From: Sporomusa malonica
GTDB taxonomy: Bacteria; Bacillota; Negativicutes; Sporomusales; Sporomusaceae
Assembly (NCBI RefSeq): GCF_900176355.1
Contig: NZ_FWXI01000026.1
Location: forward strand, 1-64,000
Length of the DNA stretch: 64,000 nt
Direction: 5' to 3'
The position numbers were made by a program, and so were the translations under genes. This document shows, in pieces, positions 14,774 to 24,380 of this stretch (positions are counted from its first letter, which is position 1; each line of letters opens with the position of its first letter). Under the pieces are notes generated by a model. The model saw only the letters and a list, made by a program, of their open reading frames with translations. It made no database searches and had not been told where the DNA came from.

Positions 14774-15820
14774 ATGCTTCTCAACGAGGTAAAAGCTGGC
14801 ATGACGCTGGCACGCGATATTGTTGATGACAGGGGCAATCTACTTTTAGAAGAAGGCATTGCCCTCACTGAATTCTACATTACCCGCCTTAAACAGATGG
14901 GATTAAACAGTATTCCTATCTATGACCCATACGCCGCCGAATTAAAAAAAAATACCGTTATTGCCACTGAAATCAGAGAAAACCTTATCACCTGCTTTCG
15001 CTCACTATTTAATAAAAAAAGCCCTGAAATACTAAATTCCGGACTCAACTCAGACTATGTTACAGAGATTCAGCAATCTGTGAGAACAGTCATTGACGAG
15101 ACAGAAAAAAAACTTCCTCAAATCATTAATATCCAGGTACGCCAGCCAACCGAGGATGAGATTGGACATGCTGTCAACGTTTGCCTGATGGCGATAGCAA
15201 CAGGGCTTTATATTAAGCTGCCGCGCCCTGTATTGATGGATTTAGCACTAGGAGCCCTTTTTCACGATTTGGGCAAAGCTGTCGTCCCCGCGATCAATGG
15301 TCCGGCATCCGACCCTGAGCGACTGCATCCCATTTACGGCCAGCAACTTTTATTAAAAAACAAAGTCGGATCAATCGCAGCACGCATTGCGGCTGAACAC
15401 CACGAACGCTATGATGGGCAGGGTTATCCTTCGGGATTAGTGGGCAAAGAAATCCACCCCCTGTCACGACTGGTAGCTATTGTCAATCATTTTGATAACG
15501 AGATGACAGCTGCCAGCAAAACAGGCGCCCCACGCCACACACTGGCCGAGGATATGCTGGCAGGCGGCAATACCCAGTTTGATCTGTATCTGTTACGCGC
15601 TTTTTTCCATACAGCACCACTGTATCCAGTCGGCAGCCTGGTTCGGCTTACGACCAATCAGTTGGCTTATGTCGTGAAAAACAAAGTCCGTTTTGCTGCT
15701 ACTCCCATTGTAGAGGTTGCTGAACAGAACACGCGGACGAACGGCCTGACTGCCACCGGCCAGCTAATTGATCTTGCCATGAAGCCCAATATCGCGATCA
15801 CCGATGTGATAGCAGAATAA
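14774..15820 (+). CDS. HD-GYP c-di-GMP phosphodiesterase
   Basis: The protein has 348 residues. The N-terminal 125 resemble the small domain often found before HD-GYP. Catalytic residues are present: HDLGK (164-168), HHERYDGQGYP (209-219) and the later VNHFDN segment. HD-GYP enzymes degrade c-di-GMP to GMP via pGpG, which would oppose the divergently encoded cyclase. AAGGAGG precedes the ATG, and TATAAT at 14739-14744 is a likely -10 element. Confidence 0.88.
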   Translation: MLLNEVKAGMTLARDIVDDRGNLLLEEGIALTEFYITRLKQMGLNSIPIYDPYAAELKKNTVIATEIRENLITCFRSLFNKKSPEILNSGLNSDYVTEIQQSVRTVIDETEKKLPQIINIQVRQPTEDEIGHAVNVCLMAIATGLYIKLPRPVLMDLALGALFHDLGKAVVPAINGPASDPERLHPIYGQQLLLKNKVGSIAARIAAEHHERYDGQGYPSGLVGKEIHPLSRLVAIVNHFDNEMTAASKTGAPRHTLAEDMLAGGNTQFDLYLLRAFFHTAPLYPVGSLVRLTTNQLAYVVKNKVRFAATPIVEVAEQNTRTNGLTATGQLIDLAMKPNIAITDVIAE

Positions 15821-15825
15821 AACAA

Positions 15826-15852
15826 AACGTCACGCGAGTCACGCGTGACGTT
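15826..15852. terminator. bidirectional terminator, HD-GYP gene / MATE gene
   Basis: AACGTCACGCG (15826-15836) pairs perfectly with CGCGTGACGTT (15842-15852) over a five-base loop, between the two convergent stops. Confidence 0.75.
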
Positions 15853-15854
15853 CC

Positions 15855-17186
15855 TTATTTCTCCATCCACTTTTCTGAGCCAAACCGCCACCATAGTATG
15901 GCACTCCTGATTAAAAAATCTCCGGCCGTAATGTACCAGGCAGCTGTAATATCATAGCCCCATACGATGATAAACAGATACACCAGCGGCAGACGGATCA
16001 GCCACACGCCAAATGTCGTTACATACATCGGCCAGCGGGTGTCCCCTGCCCCACGGAGCGCCCCACCCAGGACAAAACACACGGCAAGTGTCGGCTGCTC
16101 CAATACGGCAATCATCACACACAGCGCACCCCAATAGACAACTTGCATGTCGTCAATAAAGAGGGAGGCCAGCGGCTTAGCAAAAGTAAAGATAGCAATA
16201 CCAGTAGCTGCCATGCTCCAAAAAGCAATCTTATTGGTCATCCAGGCAAACTGCACGGCCCGGTGCGGCATACCTTTCCCCAGATACTGCCCGACAAGTG
16301 TCATTGATGCCACAGAGAAGCCAAATCCTGGCATAAACGACATAGATTCAACCTGAATAGCGATTTGATGGGCAGCAAACTGCAGTGCCCCCACCCCAGC
16401 CAGCATAAAGGTGAATACCAGGCGACCGCCCTGCATAGCCACCTGCTCTAAAGCAGCCGGCACACTAATATCAATGATCCGCCTAATGGTTCGCTGCTGA
16501 AATGACACTATATGACGCCAGGATAACCGGACAGTACTAAGACTGTTCAGCGCCAAGAGCGCAGCCATTCCCCCAGCCAATTGCGACATTCCCAGTCCCC
16601 AGGCCGCACCATAAGCGCCAAATCGCGGAAAGCCATGCCCAAATACCAATAAGTATGAGATGATCAGGGCTGTAGCATTACTGAAAATGGTTATATAAAA
16701 AGCAGTCTCTGTTTTGCCCATCCCGCGGAGCGCCGCATTAGCAATAGACATAATCAAAAAAAACGGCGTAAACATAAACATAATCTTAACTAATCCGGCG
16801 GCCAATCCTGCCACCTCGGGCTCAGCCCCCGTTAAAGCCAATACCTTATCAGCCGTTAACAGCCCTAAAGCCGCCAACACGGCACCAAACGCTGCCCCCA
16901 GCATAATAGCCTGCCCTGTGACATTCCGTACTTCGTGCCAATGGCCCGCCCCGCTCTCCCTTGCAATAATGGAAGCTGCGCCTGTACCTGCAGCCGCAAA
17001 CACCATGGCTGCCGTAAATTGCATCATGGTCGCCAGTCCAACAGCTGCTAACGGCACAGCCCCAAGCTGCCCAACCATGGCAGTAACAAACACATTAACA
17101 GCCATCACGCCAACGCCTTCAAAAATCACCGGCCAGGCAAGCTTAATCACTTGTCTGCGCATATATTTATTGATTGATAAAATCAC
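15855..17186 (-). CDS. MATE-family multidrug/cation exporter
   Basis: The protein has 443 residues and about 12 membrane segments in two similar halves, the normal MATE length. Typical stretches are GVGVMAVNVFVTAMVGQLG, AAAGTGAASIIARESGAG and VLGGALRGAGDTRWPMY. MATE proteins export drugs or metabolites in exchange for Na+ or H+; the substrate cannot be told. The start is GTG with AGGGGGA nine bases upstream. It is a single-gene unit. Confidence 0.9.
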   Translation of the reverse strand: MILSINKYMRRQVIKLAWPVIFEGVGVMAVNVFVTAMVGQLGAVPLAAVGLATMMQFTAAMVFAAAGTGAASIIARESGAGHWHEVRNVTGQAIMLGAAFGAVLAALGLLTADKVLALTGAEPEVAGLAAGLVKIMFMFTPFFLIMSIANAALRGMGKTETAFYITIFSNATALIISYLLVFGHGFPRFGAYGAAWGLGMSQLAGGMAALLALNSLSTVRLSWRHIVSFQQRTIRRIIDISVPAALEQVAMQGGRLVFTFMLAGVGALQFAAHQIAIQVESMSFMPGFGFSVASMTLVGQYLGKGMPHRAVQFAWMTNKIAFWSMAATGIAIFTFAKPLASLFIDDMQVVYWGALCVMIAVLEQPTLAVCFVLGGALRGAGDTRWPMYVTTFGVWLIRLPLVYLFIIVWGYDITAAWYITAGDFLIRSAILWWRFGSEKWMEK

Positions 17187-17340
17187 GTGTGTTAGTCCCC
17201 CTGTAAGACCCTCTCCCTATACTTTTTCTGCATCCTGCAAAAATAATCCTGTACCCTTGAAATTAGCTGCAATTATATTGTTCTAACAGGTCAAACTGAT
17301 TATAATAATAAAGTAACTTATGAATGAAGATGGTGAATAT

Positions 17341-19515
17341 ATGCTTATTACTGAAATCCCTGGCATTATTGCCCGCGAACTGGGCGTCAAACCTCATCAG
17401 GTAACAGCAACTATGAGCCTGTTGGACGACGGCAACACGGTCCCGTTTATTGCCCGTTACCGTAAAGAAGCAACCGGCGAACTTAACGAAGAGCATATCC
17501 GCTCAGTGGAAGACCGTACCCAATACTTAAGAAACCTCATTAAGCGCCAGGAAGAAATTCTGGCCAGTATTGAGACTCAAGGCAAACTGACCCCAGAACT
17601 GACTGCAGCCATTCAGTCGGCAGTCAAACTTCAAGAGTTAGAAGACCTTTACCTGCCCTATCGCCCTAAGAAAAGAACAAGAGCCCAAATCGCCCGCGAA
17701 AAGGGCCTTGAGCCGCTGGCAGAAACCATGTTGGCACAGCAATTAACTACCGGTGACCCACTCAAGCTGGCCGGGGAGTACATAAATGCTGAACATGAGG
17801 TAACAACTGCAGAGCTGGCACTAGCCGGCGCTCAGGATATTATTGCCGAAACAATCAGCGAGCAGGCCGACATTCGTGCAAACCTTCGTAAAGAATTGTG
17901 GCAAAAAGCCGAAATCACCAGCCAGCTTGCCGTTGCTGAGGCTGAAGCCAAAGAATTTTTGATGTACAAAGAGTATCGAGAGCCTGTAAAACGCATGCCG
18001 GCTCACCGGATTCTGGCAGTTAACCGTGGCGAAACGAAAGGAACCCTCAAGGTTGACCTGATTGCTGGCCATGAAGCAAATATTCAGCTCATTACCCATA
18101 AGGTAATTACTGGACAATCAATCTTTAGTGAACTTATTAAAGAAGCCATTGCTGACGGCTACAAACGCCTGTTGTTTCCAGCGCTCGACCGGGAAATCCG
18201 CGCCCTACTGACAGAAAACGCCGAGAAACAAGCCATCCGCGTATTTGGTCTTAATCTTCGCCAACTGCTGCTCCAGGCACCGCTCAGCGGCCACACCGTT
18301 ATGGGGCTTGACCCCGGTTACCGCACCGGCTGCAAAATGGCAGTTGTTAGTCCTACCGGGGCAGTACTTGCGACCAATACCCTTTACCTTACCATGAGTG
18401 ATTCCGCCAGGCAAAAAGCCGAAAGCCAGGTACTTGACGCAATTAAACGCCATGGCGTAACCTTACTATCAATCGGTAACGGCACGGCCTCTTACGAAAC
18501 CGAAGAATTTGCTGCCACTCTTATCAATACCCATAATTTAAATGTTCATTATGTCATTGCCAATGAGGCTGGCGCCTCGGTTTATTCGGCTTCCAAACTA
18601 GCCAAAGACGAGCTGCCTGATCTTGATGTCTCCATCCGGGGTGCTGTGTCAATCGCTCGCCGGATTCAAGACCCGCTCGCTGAACTGGTCAAGATTGACC
18701 CCAAGTCCATCGGCGTTGGTCAATATCAGCATGATGTAAATCAAAAAGAACTTGGCGGTACATTATCCAATGTCGTAGAGTCTTGCGTTAACCATGTTGG
18801 CGTTGAGCTTAATACGGCTTCCCCCGCGCTTTTAACCCATGTTGCCGGCATCACTGCCAGTGTTGCCAAAAACATCGTAGCCTACCGTACTGAAAACGGC
18901 ATATTTAAAAATCGCAAAGAACTCTTAAAGGTTGCCCGTCTGGGACCTGCCGCCTACACCCAATGTGCCGGCTTTCTACGCATCGCCCAGGCGGCTAATC
19001 CATTAGATAATACGCCTGTTCACCCTGAGTCTTATGCTACAGCTGAAGCCATACTGGCCAAACTAGGCTTCACGTTAAAAGACTTGTCCGATAAACATAA
19101 ACTCACAATCCTGCAACAGACAGCACCTACAGCAGATGCAGCCAGACTGGCAGCCGAGCTCAACGCCGGTGAACCGACAGTACGCGATATCCTAGGCGCT
19201 TTAGCCAAACCCGGACGTGATCCGCGCGAAGATGTCCCGCCTCCCCAGACCCGCAAGAATATCGTCAAACTTTCTGATATTACCCCTGGCACCCTTGTTA
19301 AAGGAACAGTTCATAATGTTACCGACTTTGGCGCCTTTGTTGATATTGGCATCAAAATTAATGGACTCATCCACCGCTCTGAACTCAGTCACAAGCCTTT
19401 CCGCCACCCCATTGATGTCATCTCAGTAGGCGACATCATCGACGTAATGGTAATCAGTGTAGACGAACAGCGCCAGCGTATCGGCCTCAGCCTGAAACAA
19501 GTACCTAGGGAATAA
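17341..19515 (+). CDS. tex: Tex-family RNA-binding protein with S1 domain
   Basis: The protein has 724 residues in the usual Tex arrangement: N-terminal helical region, YqgF/RNase H-like domain (GLDPGYRTGCKMAVV), helix-hairpin-helix motifs (TASPALLTHVAGI, FKNRKELLKVARLGPAAYTQCAGFLRI) and a C-terminal S1 domain (LVKGTVHNVTDFGAFVDIGIKINGLIHRSEL). Tex binds RNA and affects transcription and stress tolerance. The ATG at 17341 was preferred because GATGGTG lies before it; an ATG at 17320 has no ribosome binding site. It ends seven bases from the convergent EIIC-EAL gene. Confidence 0.94.
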   Translation: MLITEIPGIIARELGVKPHQVTATMSLLDDGNTVPFIARYRKEATGELNEEHIRSVEDRTQYLRNLIKRQEEILASIETQGKLTPELTAAIQSAVKLQELEDLYLPYRPKKRTRAQIAREKGLEPLAETMLAQQLTTGDPLKLAGEYINAEHEVTTAELALAGAQDIIAETISEQADIRANLRKELWQKAEITSQLAVAEAEAKEFLMYKEYREPVKRMPAHRILAVNRGETKGTLKVDLIAGHEANIQLITHKVITGQSIFSELIKEAIADGYKRLLFPALDREIRALLTENAEKQAIRVFGLNLRQLLLQAPLSGHTVMGLDPGYRTGCKMAVVSPTGAVLATNTLYLTMSDSARQKAESQVLDAIKRHGVTLLSIGNGTASYETEEFAATLINTHNLNVHYVIANEAGASVYSASKLAKDELPDLDVSIRGAVSIARRIQDPLAELVKIDPKSIGVGQYQHDVNQKELGGTLSNVVESCVNHVGVELNTASPALLTHVAGITASVAKNIVAYRTENGIFKNRKELLKVARLGPAAYTQCAGFLRIAQAANPLDNTPVHPESYATAEAILAKLGFTLKDLSDKHKLTILQQTAPTADAARLAAELNAGEPTVRDILGALAKPGRDPREDVPPPQTRKNIVKLSDITPGTLVKGTVHNVTDFGAFVDIGIKINGLIHRSELSHKPFRHPIDVISVGDIIDVMVISVDEQRQRIGLSLKQVPRE

Positions 19516-19522
19516 AAAGACA

Positions 19523-21691
19523 TTAGTTGGACACATCAGCCACGTCACAGGAATCGGGGGTATTTTGACCGAGCACATAGTCGGCTAACTGCGAAGATGA
19601 GAGCGGCTGACTGTAGTAATAGCCCTGGTATTGCATGCACCCCAGTTTTCTTAGAATATCCCGCTGCTCCTGTGTCTCTACATATTCTACGATTGTATCT
19701 ATTTTCAGTGAAGAACACAGCGAAACAATAGAAGTAATGATTTCCTGACAGTTCTTATCCTGAATAACATCTCTGCTCAACATACCGTCAATCTTTAGCG
19801 TATCCACAGGAAAGTGCTTGATATATCTGAGTGACGTATGTCCCATACCAAAATCGTCAATGGCAATTCTGATCCCTGCTTGCCTCATTTTTGTCAGGTT
19901 ATAATTAGTCCTTGCATCATCGTTCAGAGCAATGCTTTCGGTAATCTCAATTTCAATGTCCTGAGGCTGCAAAGCATTAGCCCTAATTGTCACCAGGATA
20001 TTATCAGCGAAAGATTGATCTTGCAGTTGTATTGCTGAAACATTTATCGACATGCGGATGCCATCTACACCGATACTCTTCCACTTGCACAGTTGGTGAC
20101 AAGCAGTATCAATCACCAACTTTCCAATACTCTGGATTAACCCAGCTTCCTCGGCGACGACGACGGTCAACAACGGGGGAACTCTTCCATACAGCTTGTG
20201 AGACCAGCGTAGCAGTGCTTCAACACCAACAACGCGATTGCATTGGTTAACCTGAGGTTGGTATTCGAGAAAGAACTCTCCGTTGGCTAATGCACTCTTT
20301 AGATCATGAACGAGCAGCCGAGCCAAAGTTCCCACTCCATCCCGCCTTATCAAGAGTTGTTTGCGAAACTGAGGAGCAGCCGTTTGCGTTTCTTCTACAA
20401 GGATATCAAAGGCCTTACTTATTTCTCTAGTTTTTTGTTTTTCGTTAATGATTACAAAGGGCAAATAAATGATTGCACCAATTGCGACTTCTAGCAGTTG
20501 CAATCCTGCTCCACTCCATGAATTGGTTGCAATATAGCCGCTGAGCAAAGGCGGCGTAGTCCAATGCACACTTTGTACTACCATTGATACCAACCCCATG
20601 CTGATTGCCAAGTACGACACGCAAGCCAGTACTGCCGGCACCAGCACGAAGGGAATCAAAAAAATTGGATTGAGTACAATCGGCAGGCCAAATATCAATA
20701 ATTCGTTAATGTTAAAGAGCGCTGGCACAATAGATAATTTGGCCAGCCATGCCATATTGCCTCTCCTCGAAACCAAAAAAAGGGCTAACATGAGGCATAC
20801 TGTTGAGCCAGATCCACCGATTAATACAAAGGCATCGAAAAAGGTTTTGGTTAGTGCTGAACCTGCTTGATCACCCGCACCGGCTAGTTTACCGGCCGCC
20901 TGAATGTCGGTTAACTGTATATGTTGTAATACAGGCTCCATAATACTGTTGCCATGTAAGCCGAAAAACCACAATAAGTGAACCAGCAAATTAAATACAA
21001 TGATCTCACCCAGGGGGTTCTGGATGTTTTGAAACAAACTTTCCACCTGTGCATAAAAATGCATATGAATATCCTGCACATTAACATCTGCTGCCCCCAT
21101 TTTGATCAAAGCAAAAGCAAATATTGTTCCGGTTGCCGGGAAAATACAGGCTAACGCCTGCGACAAAATTGGATCGGCTACATCGGCAAATAGTCGTATA
21201 GTGTTCTTTTTAATCGAAAAAAGCCACAAGAAAAGTTCAGTCGAGGTAAGCGCAGTAACAACCGCAAAAAAAATTCCGCCTAATCCCGTCCATATAAATG
21301 GTAACCCCTTAATTTCCCCATGAGTGAATGGCTGCATTAGCATCATTAGACAAGCAAAAGATACCAGGGCAATTATTAGCGGATGTAGCTGCCCGAACCT
21401 CACTTGCTCATGCTTCTCAGCGAGAAAGTAGCTGACCGAGAATACTAATAAAATCGAAATGCCGTTGAGGGAAGCGCTTGCAATGGCTTGCCACAATACT
21501 GTCCAGTTAGGCCCAAAGCAAAAGATCATCATTTGCTGGTACCACATCACAGATACATTGGCCATCATTGTAGAAAAGGCACCTATGACGACCAGCGGCA
21601 TAGTAAGCAACACTCCGCGGCGCATGGCCTCAACATGCCGTTGATTGGCTATATTATCAGCTATTTCCATAACATTCATCAGTCTATGCAC
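19523..21691 (-). CDS. PTS EIIC (lactose/cellobiose type) permease fused to an EAL c-di-GMP phosphodiesterase
   Basis: The protein has 722 residues. Residues 1 to about 430 form a multi-span EIIC domain with family hallmarks: FFGLHGN, FDAFVLIGGSGSTVCL and NINELLIFGLPIVLNP, which retain the His and Glu used for sugar binding in ChbC-like EIIC. The EAL domain (about 465-705) keeps the metal and catalytic residues: VEALLRW, SINVSA, EITES, IDDFG, LKIDG, IVEYVET and YYYSQP. The architecture suggests an oligosaccharide-sensing or transporting membrane domain controlling c-di-GMP breakdown. No EIIA, EIIB or glycosidase gene is nearby. The start is GTG with GAGG seven bases ahead. Confidence 0.9.
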   Translation of the reverse strand: MHRLMNVMEIADNIANQRHVEAMRRGVLLTMPLVVIGAFSTMMANVSVMWYQQMMIFCFGPNWTVLWQAIASASLNGISILLVFSVSYFLAEKHEQVRFGQLHPLIIALVSFACLMMLMQPFTHGEIKGLPFIWTGLGGIFFAVVTALTSTELFLWLFSIKKNTIRLFADVADPILSQALACIFPATGTIFAFALIKMGAADVNVQDIHMHFYAQVESLFQNIQNPLGEIIVFNLLVHLLWFFGLHGNSIMEPVLQHIQLTDIQAAGKLAGAGDQAGSALTKTFFDAFVLIGGSGSTVCLMLALFLVSRRGNMAWLAKLSIVPALFNINELLIFGLPIVLNPIFLIPFVLVPAVLACVSYLAISMGLVSMVVQSVHWTTPPLLSGYIATNSWSGAGLQLLEVAIGAIIYLPFVIINEKQKTREISKAFDILVEETQTAAPQFRKQLLIRRDGVGTLARLLVHDLKSALANGEFFLEYQPQVNQCNRVVGVEALLRWSHKLYGRVPPLLTVVVAEEAGLIQSIGKLVIDTACHQLCKWKSIGVDGIRMSINVSAIQLQDQSFADNILVTIRANALQPQDIEIEITESIALNDDARTNYNLTKMRQAGIRIAIDDFGMGHTSLRYIKHFPVDTLKIDGMLSRDVIQDKNCQEIITSIVSLCSSLKIDTIVEYVETQEQRDILRKLGCMQYQGYYYSQPLSSSQLADYVLGQNTPDSCDVADVSN

Positions 21692-21757
21692 CTTGCTTCC
21701 TCACATCCATCATAACTCTCAATAGCCATGACATTACATATCCAATACATTTACCAT

Positions 21758-21801
21758 AAAAACACAAAATCCTTTAATGTTTTCTATGATTTTGTGTTTT
21801 T
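21758..21801. terminator. A/T-rich hairpin upstream of the EIIC-EAL gene
   Basis: AAAAACACAAAATC (21758-21771) pairs perfectly with GATTTTGTGTTTTT (21788-21801). It could be a bidirectional terminator insulating the EIIC-EAL gene from the fchA operon. The rest of the 21692-21920 gap has no gene. Confidence 0.5.
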
Positions 21802-21920
21802 ATTCCTACTTTAACAATTACGGTCATATCTAATTTTTAAAATTAGATGAGTTCATTAACCCAAATATTAAACAGAAAAGGGATGACCTGAGAAGGTTGC
21901 TCAGTTTATCGATATCTTTC

Positions 21921-21974
21921 AAAGAAAAGACCCTGCATGCAGATTTATAAACCTGTATACAGGGTCTTTTCTTT
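21921..21974 (-). terminator. terminator of fakB-fakA-fchA
   Basis: AAAGAAAAGACCCTG (21921-21935) pairs perfectly with the 15 bases at 21960-21974, overlapping the fchA stop. It gives TTTTCTTT on the minus strand. The loop carries a second small CCTG/CAGG hairpin. Confidence 0.75.
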
Positions 21975-22614
21975 ATATCATCACACTAAACGGCTCACAG
22001 CAATACACTCTATTCTCAAGAGCGTTTCTAAGCTCATCAGCCGCTGTTCTTAACAGATAGATTTGGCCTTTCAGCCCACTGACAAGGGTATCATCGTGAA
22101 TTTCACTTAAGTTTATCGCTGTACTCAAGAGTCCCCCGATAATCCCAGCATGAGCGGCAGCGGCGCCTGCCATCAGATCACTAACAACCATTTTGTCTAC
22201 CAGGTCAACAATGGCTTTGCCAATCTCGATCACCTCAAGACAAGCCCTGGCTGTTTCAAGCGGCACTTCAGCTGCCTGCTTTAGTGCTTTCTGCAGGGCC
22301 ACAGCGCGTACCTGCTTTGCTTCAGGCGTCAATTCAGGCATCCCGGCTGTAGCTAAGAGAGCTCTGAGTGCCAATGCATCTCTGTCAATAAGAATGGTTA
22401 GTTCAATATGCAGCCTGGATAAATCGGCCTGTTTGACAATCAATACTTCATCGTGTTCTGCCAACTTAGGACTCTTTAGCGAATAGTTTACTGCCATTTC
22501 CAAGAGCGCAGTTGCCATTAAACCATACATGGCTGCCGCGCTGCCCCCGCCTGGCGGCACGTCGTCTGAAGCCATTTTCGCAGCAAATTCGTTGATGCTG
22601 AGTGAGCTAAGCAT
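21973..22614 (-). CDS. fchA: formimidoyltetrahydrofolate cyclodeaminase
   Basis: The protein has 213 residues and corresponds to the cyclodeaminase domain alone, with the signature DDVPPGGGSAAAMYGLMATAL. It converts 5-formimino-THF to 5,10-methenyl-THF and ammonia, which in acetogens and purine or histidine degraders feeds the folate C1 pool. The ATG at 22614 follows AGGGAGAGG; the longer upstream frame overlaps the fakA end and has no support. It is last in a fakB-fakA-fchA series on this strand. Confidence 0.87.
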   Translation of the reverse strand: MLSSLSINEFAAKMASDDVPPGGGSAAAMYGLMATALLEMAVNYSLKSPKLAEHDEVLIVKQADLSRLHIELTILIDRDALALRALLATAGMPELTPEAKQVRAVALQKALKQAAEVPLETARACLEVIEIGKAIVDLVDKMVVSDLMAGAAAAHAGIIGGLLSTAINLSEIHDDTLVSGLKGQIYLLRTAADELRNALENRVYCCEPFSVMI

Positions 22615-22660
22615 ATTTATCCTCTCCCTTACTATTTCACCACTGACAATTGGGGCAGTC

Positions 22661-24298
22661 TCACTCCACACTGATAATACACTGATAGTGCGGCTGCCCA
22701 CCAGAATATACTTCGACCTCAACACCGTTAAGCCGTTCTCGCAGCACGCTGGCTAGCGCCTCGGCCTCAGACGCGGTCAGCTCAGCTCCATAGTATAGAC
22801 TGACAATGCCGGTCTCAGGACCGGCCAAGCGTTCAACCAGTGCTGTAAGCGCGCCAGTCAGGCTATCAGCCCAGACAGCCACACTGCCCTCGATTACGCC
22901 AATATACGCGCCTTCAGGCACAGTCTGGCCATCTACCTGCGAGTCGCGGACAGCAATCGTCAGACTGCCTGATTTAACAGTTGCTTGCGCCTCGGTCATC
23001 CGGTCCACATTCGCCTCAATATCGAGATTAGGATCAAAGGCCAGCAAAGCAGCCAAACCCTGTGGCACATTGACAGTTGGCACAACAGCCACTCTGTCGC
23101 CTAATAGTTTTTTGGCCTGGGCAACAGCGAGCACAATGTTTTTATTATTAGGCAAAATAATGTATTTTTCAGCCGGGCCATTATGAACGGCAGCCATAAA
23201 CTCCTCTACAGGCGGGTTCATGGTTTGCCCGCCAGAAACAATGATACCTGCGCCCATTTGGCGCATAATATCAGCAAGACCGTCTCCTGACACGACACTG
23301 ATAACCGCTAGACCAGATCTTTCCGGAGGCAAAGCCGTCTCAGCCTTAACTGGATTCAGCGGTCCGGTTTCGGCTATTTTGCGATGCTGATCGGCCATAT
23401 TGTCAATCTTAATATCATGGAGTGTCCCCCAGGCAATAGCTGACTCGAGTACAGCGCCAGGGTGGGCTGTATGAATATGTACCTTTAGGATACTCTCGCC
23501 TGGCGCGAGCACCAAGGAATCCCCCATTTGCTCCAGTTGGCGCTTCACTTCATCGAGGCCGGCCGCAAACTGTTTAACAATAAACTCAGTGCAATAGGGG
23601 TGAGAAATGTTAATTTCGGTCACTATACCTGGCACGGTAAGAGTGCGGCCAAAATCGGCCTCTGGCCCGCTAAAGCGTCCTTCCAAACCCTCAAGGCAGC
23701 CGCTAAGAAATACAATGAGGCCCTGGCCGCCGGCGTCAACTACCCCAGCGGCCTTAAGTGCCGGCAGGAGTTCAGGTGTACGCTTAAGCTCCTCCCGCCC
23801 AGCACCAATGGCTTCAGTCAAAATATCGGCAAATGCCGCATGTTCCCGCACGGCTCGGTGTGTACCTTTGGCAATACCTTTGGCAACTGTCAGAATTGTG
23901 CCTTCAACCGGTCTGGAAACTGCACGATACGCATAAAGCACGCCATACTGAAATGCTTTGCCAACCTCAGCCGACGTTGCTTGATCTTTACCGGACAGCC
24001 CCCGGGCAATACCTCGTAGGAGTTGGGACAGAATAACGCCCGAGTTACCCCGTGCGCCCATAATAGCGCTATCTGCTGCACGGCGTGACAGCGAGCCAAT
24101 TCCCTCATCTGGTGCCTCAGACACTGCTTGGGCCACCGCGCCAAGCGTCAGCAGCATATTGGTGCCAGTGTCACCATCCGGAACAGGGAAGACATTTAAA
24201 CTGTTAATATATTCATGTTCGCGCATAAAGGCACCATACGCTCCGGCAATCATGCGTCGAAAATCTTTGCCATCTATTACATCGATACTTGGCTGCAT
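22661..24298 (-). CDS. fakA: DAK2-domain protein, fatty acid kinase subunit FakA (YloV family)
   Basis: The protein has 545 residues. The N-terminal DAK2 nucleotide-binding domain (about 10-205) has PDGDTGTNM (40-48), where the aspartates coordinate Mg-ATP, and ARGNSGVILSQLLRG. The middle and C-terminal YloV/FakA domain follows (about 230-545). FakA phosphorylates fatty acids presented by FakB. The adjacent DegV-type gene upstream fits this. AGGGGGTAGATGT precedes the ATG. A 59-base repeat separates it from fakB. Confidence 0.87.
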   Translation of the reverse strand: MQPSIDVIDGKDFRRMIAGAYGAFMREHEYINSLNVFPVPDGDTGTNMLLTLGAVAQAVSEAPDEGIGSLSRRAADSAIMGARGNSGVILSQLLRGIARGLSGKDQATSAEVGKAFQYGVLYAYRAVSRPVEGTILTVAKGIAKGTHRAVREHAAFADILTEAIGAGREELKRTPELLPALKAAGVVDAGGQGLIVFLSGCLEGLEGRFSGPEADFGRTLTVPGIVTEINISHPYCTEFIVKQFAAGLDEVKRQLEQMGDSLVLAPGESILKVHIHTAHPGAVLESAIAWGTLHDIKIDNMADQHRKIAETGPLNPVKAETALPPERSGLAVISVVSGDGLADIMRQMGAGIIVSGGQTMNPPVEEFMAAVHNGPAEKYIILPNNKNIVLAVAQAKKLLGDRVAVVPTVNVPQGLAALLAFDPNLDIEANVDRMTEAQATVKSGSLTIAVRDSQVDGQTVPEGAYIGVIEGSVAVWADSLTGALTALVERLAGPETGIVSLYYGAELTASEAEALASVLRERLNGVEVEVYSGGQPHYQCIISVE

Positions 24299-24321
24299 AC
24301 ATCTACCCCCTCTACGAAAGT

Positions 24322-24380
24322 ATAAAGTAGACTTAGCTTCAGGTGGAGTTTTAGCCCCATCTGAAGGTTAGTCATCGGAT
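24322..24380 (+). repeat. dispersed hairpin repeat, short copy B
   Basis: ATAAAGTAGACTTAGC, a CTTCAGGTGGAG...CCCCATCTGAAG hairpin and GGTTAGTCATCGGAT are joined directly. This is copy A/D with the whole middle removed. It sits between fakB and fakA, and its right end touches the fakB stop codon. Confidence 0.7.

Noticed and set aside
16714..17286. A 190-residue plus-strand frame across the MATE gene.
   Set aside because: Its Ala/Pro/Thr-rich translation is what the complement of hydrophobic codons gives; the MATE frame is clearly real.
22615..22725. N-terminal extension of fchA.
   Set aside because: It overlaps the end of fakA, has no ribosome binding site, and the family begins at MLSSLSINEF.
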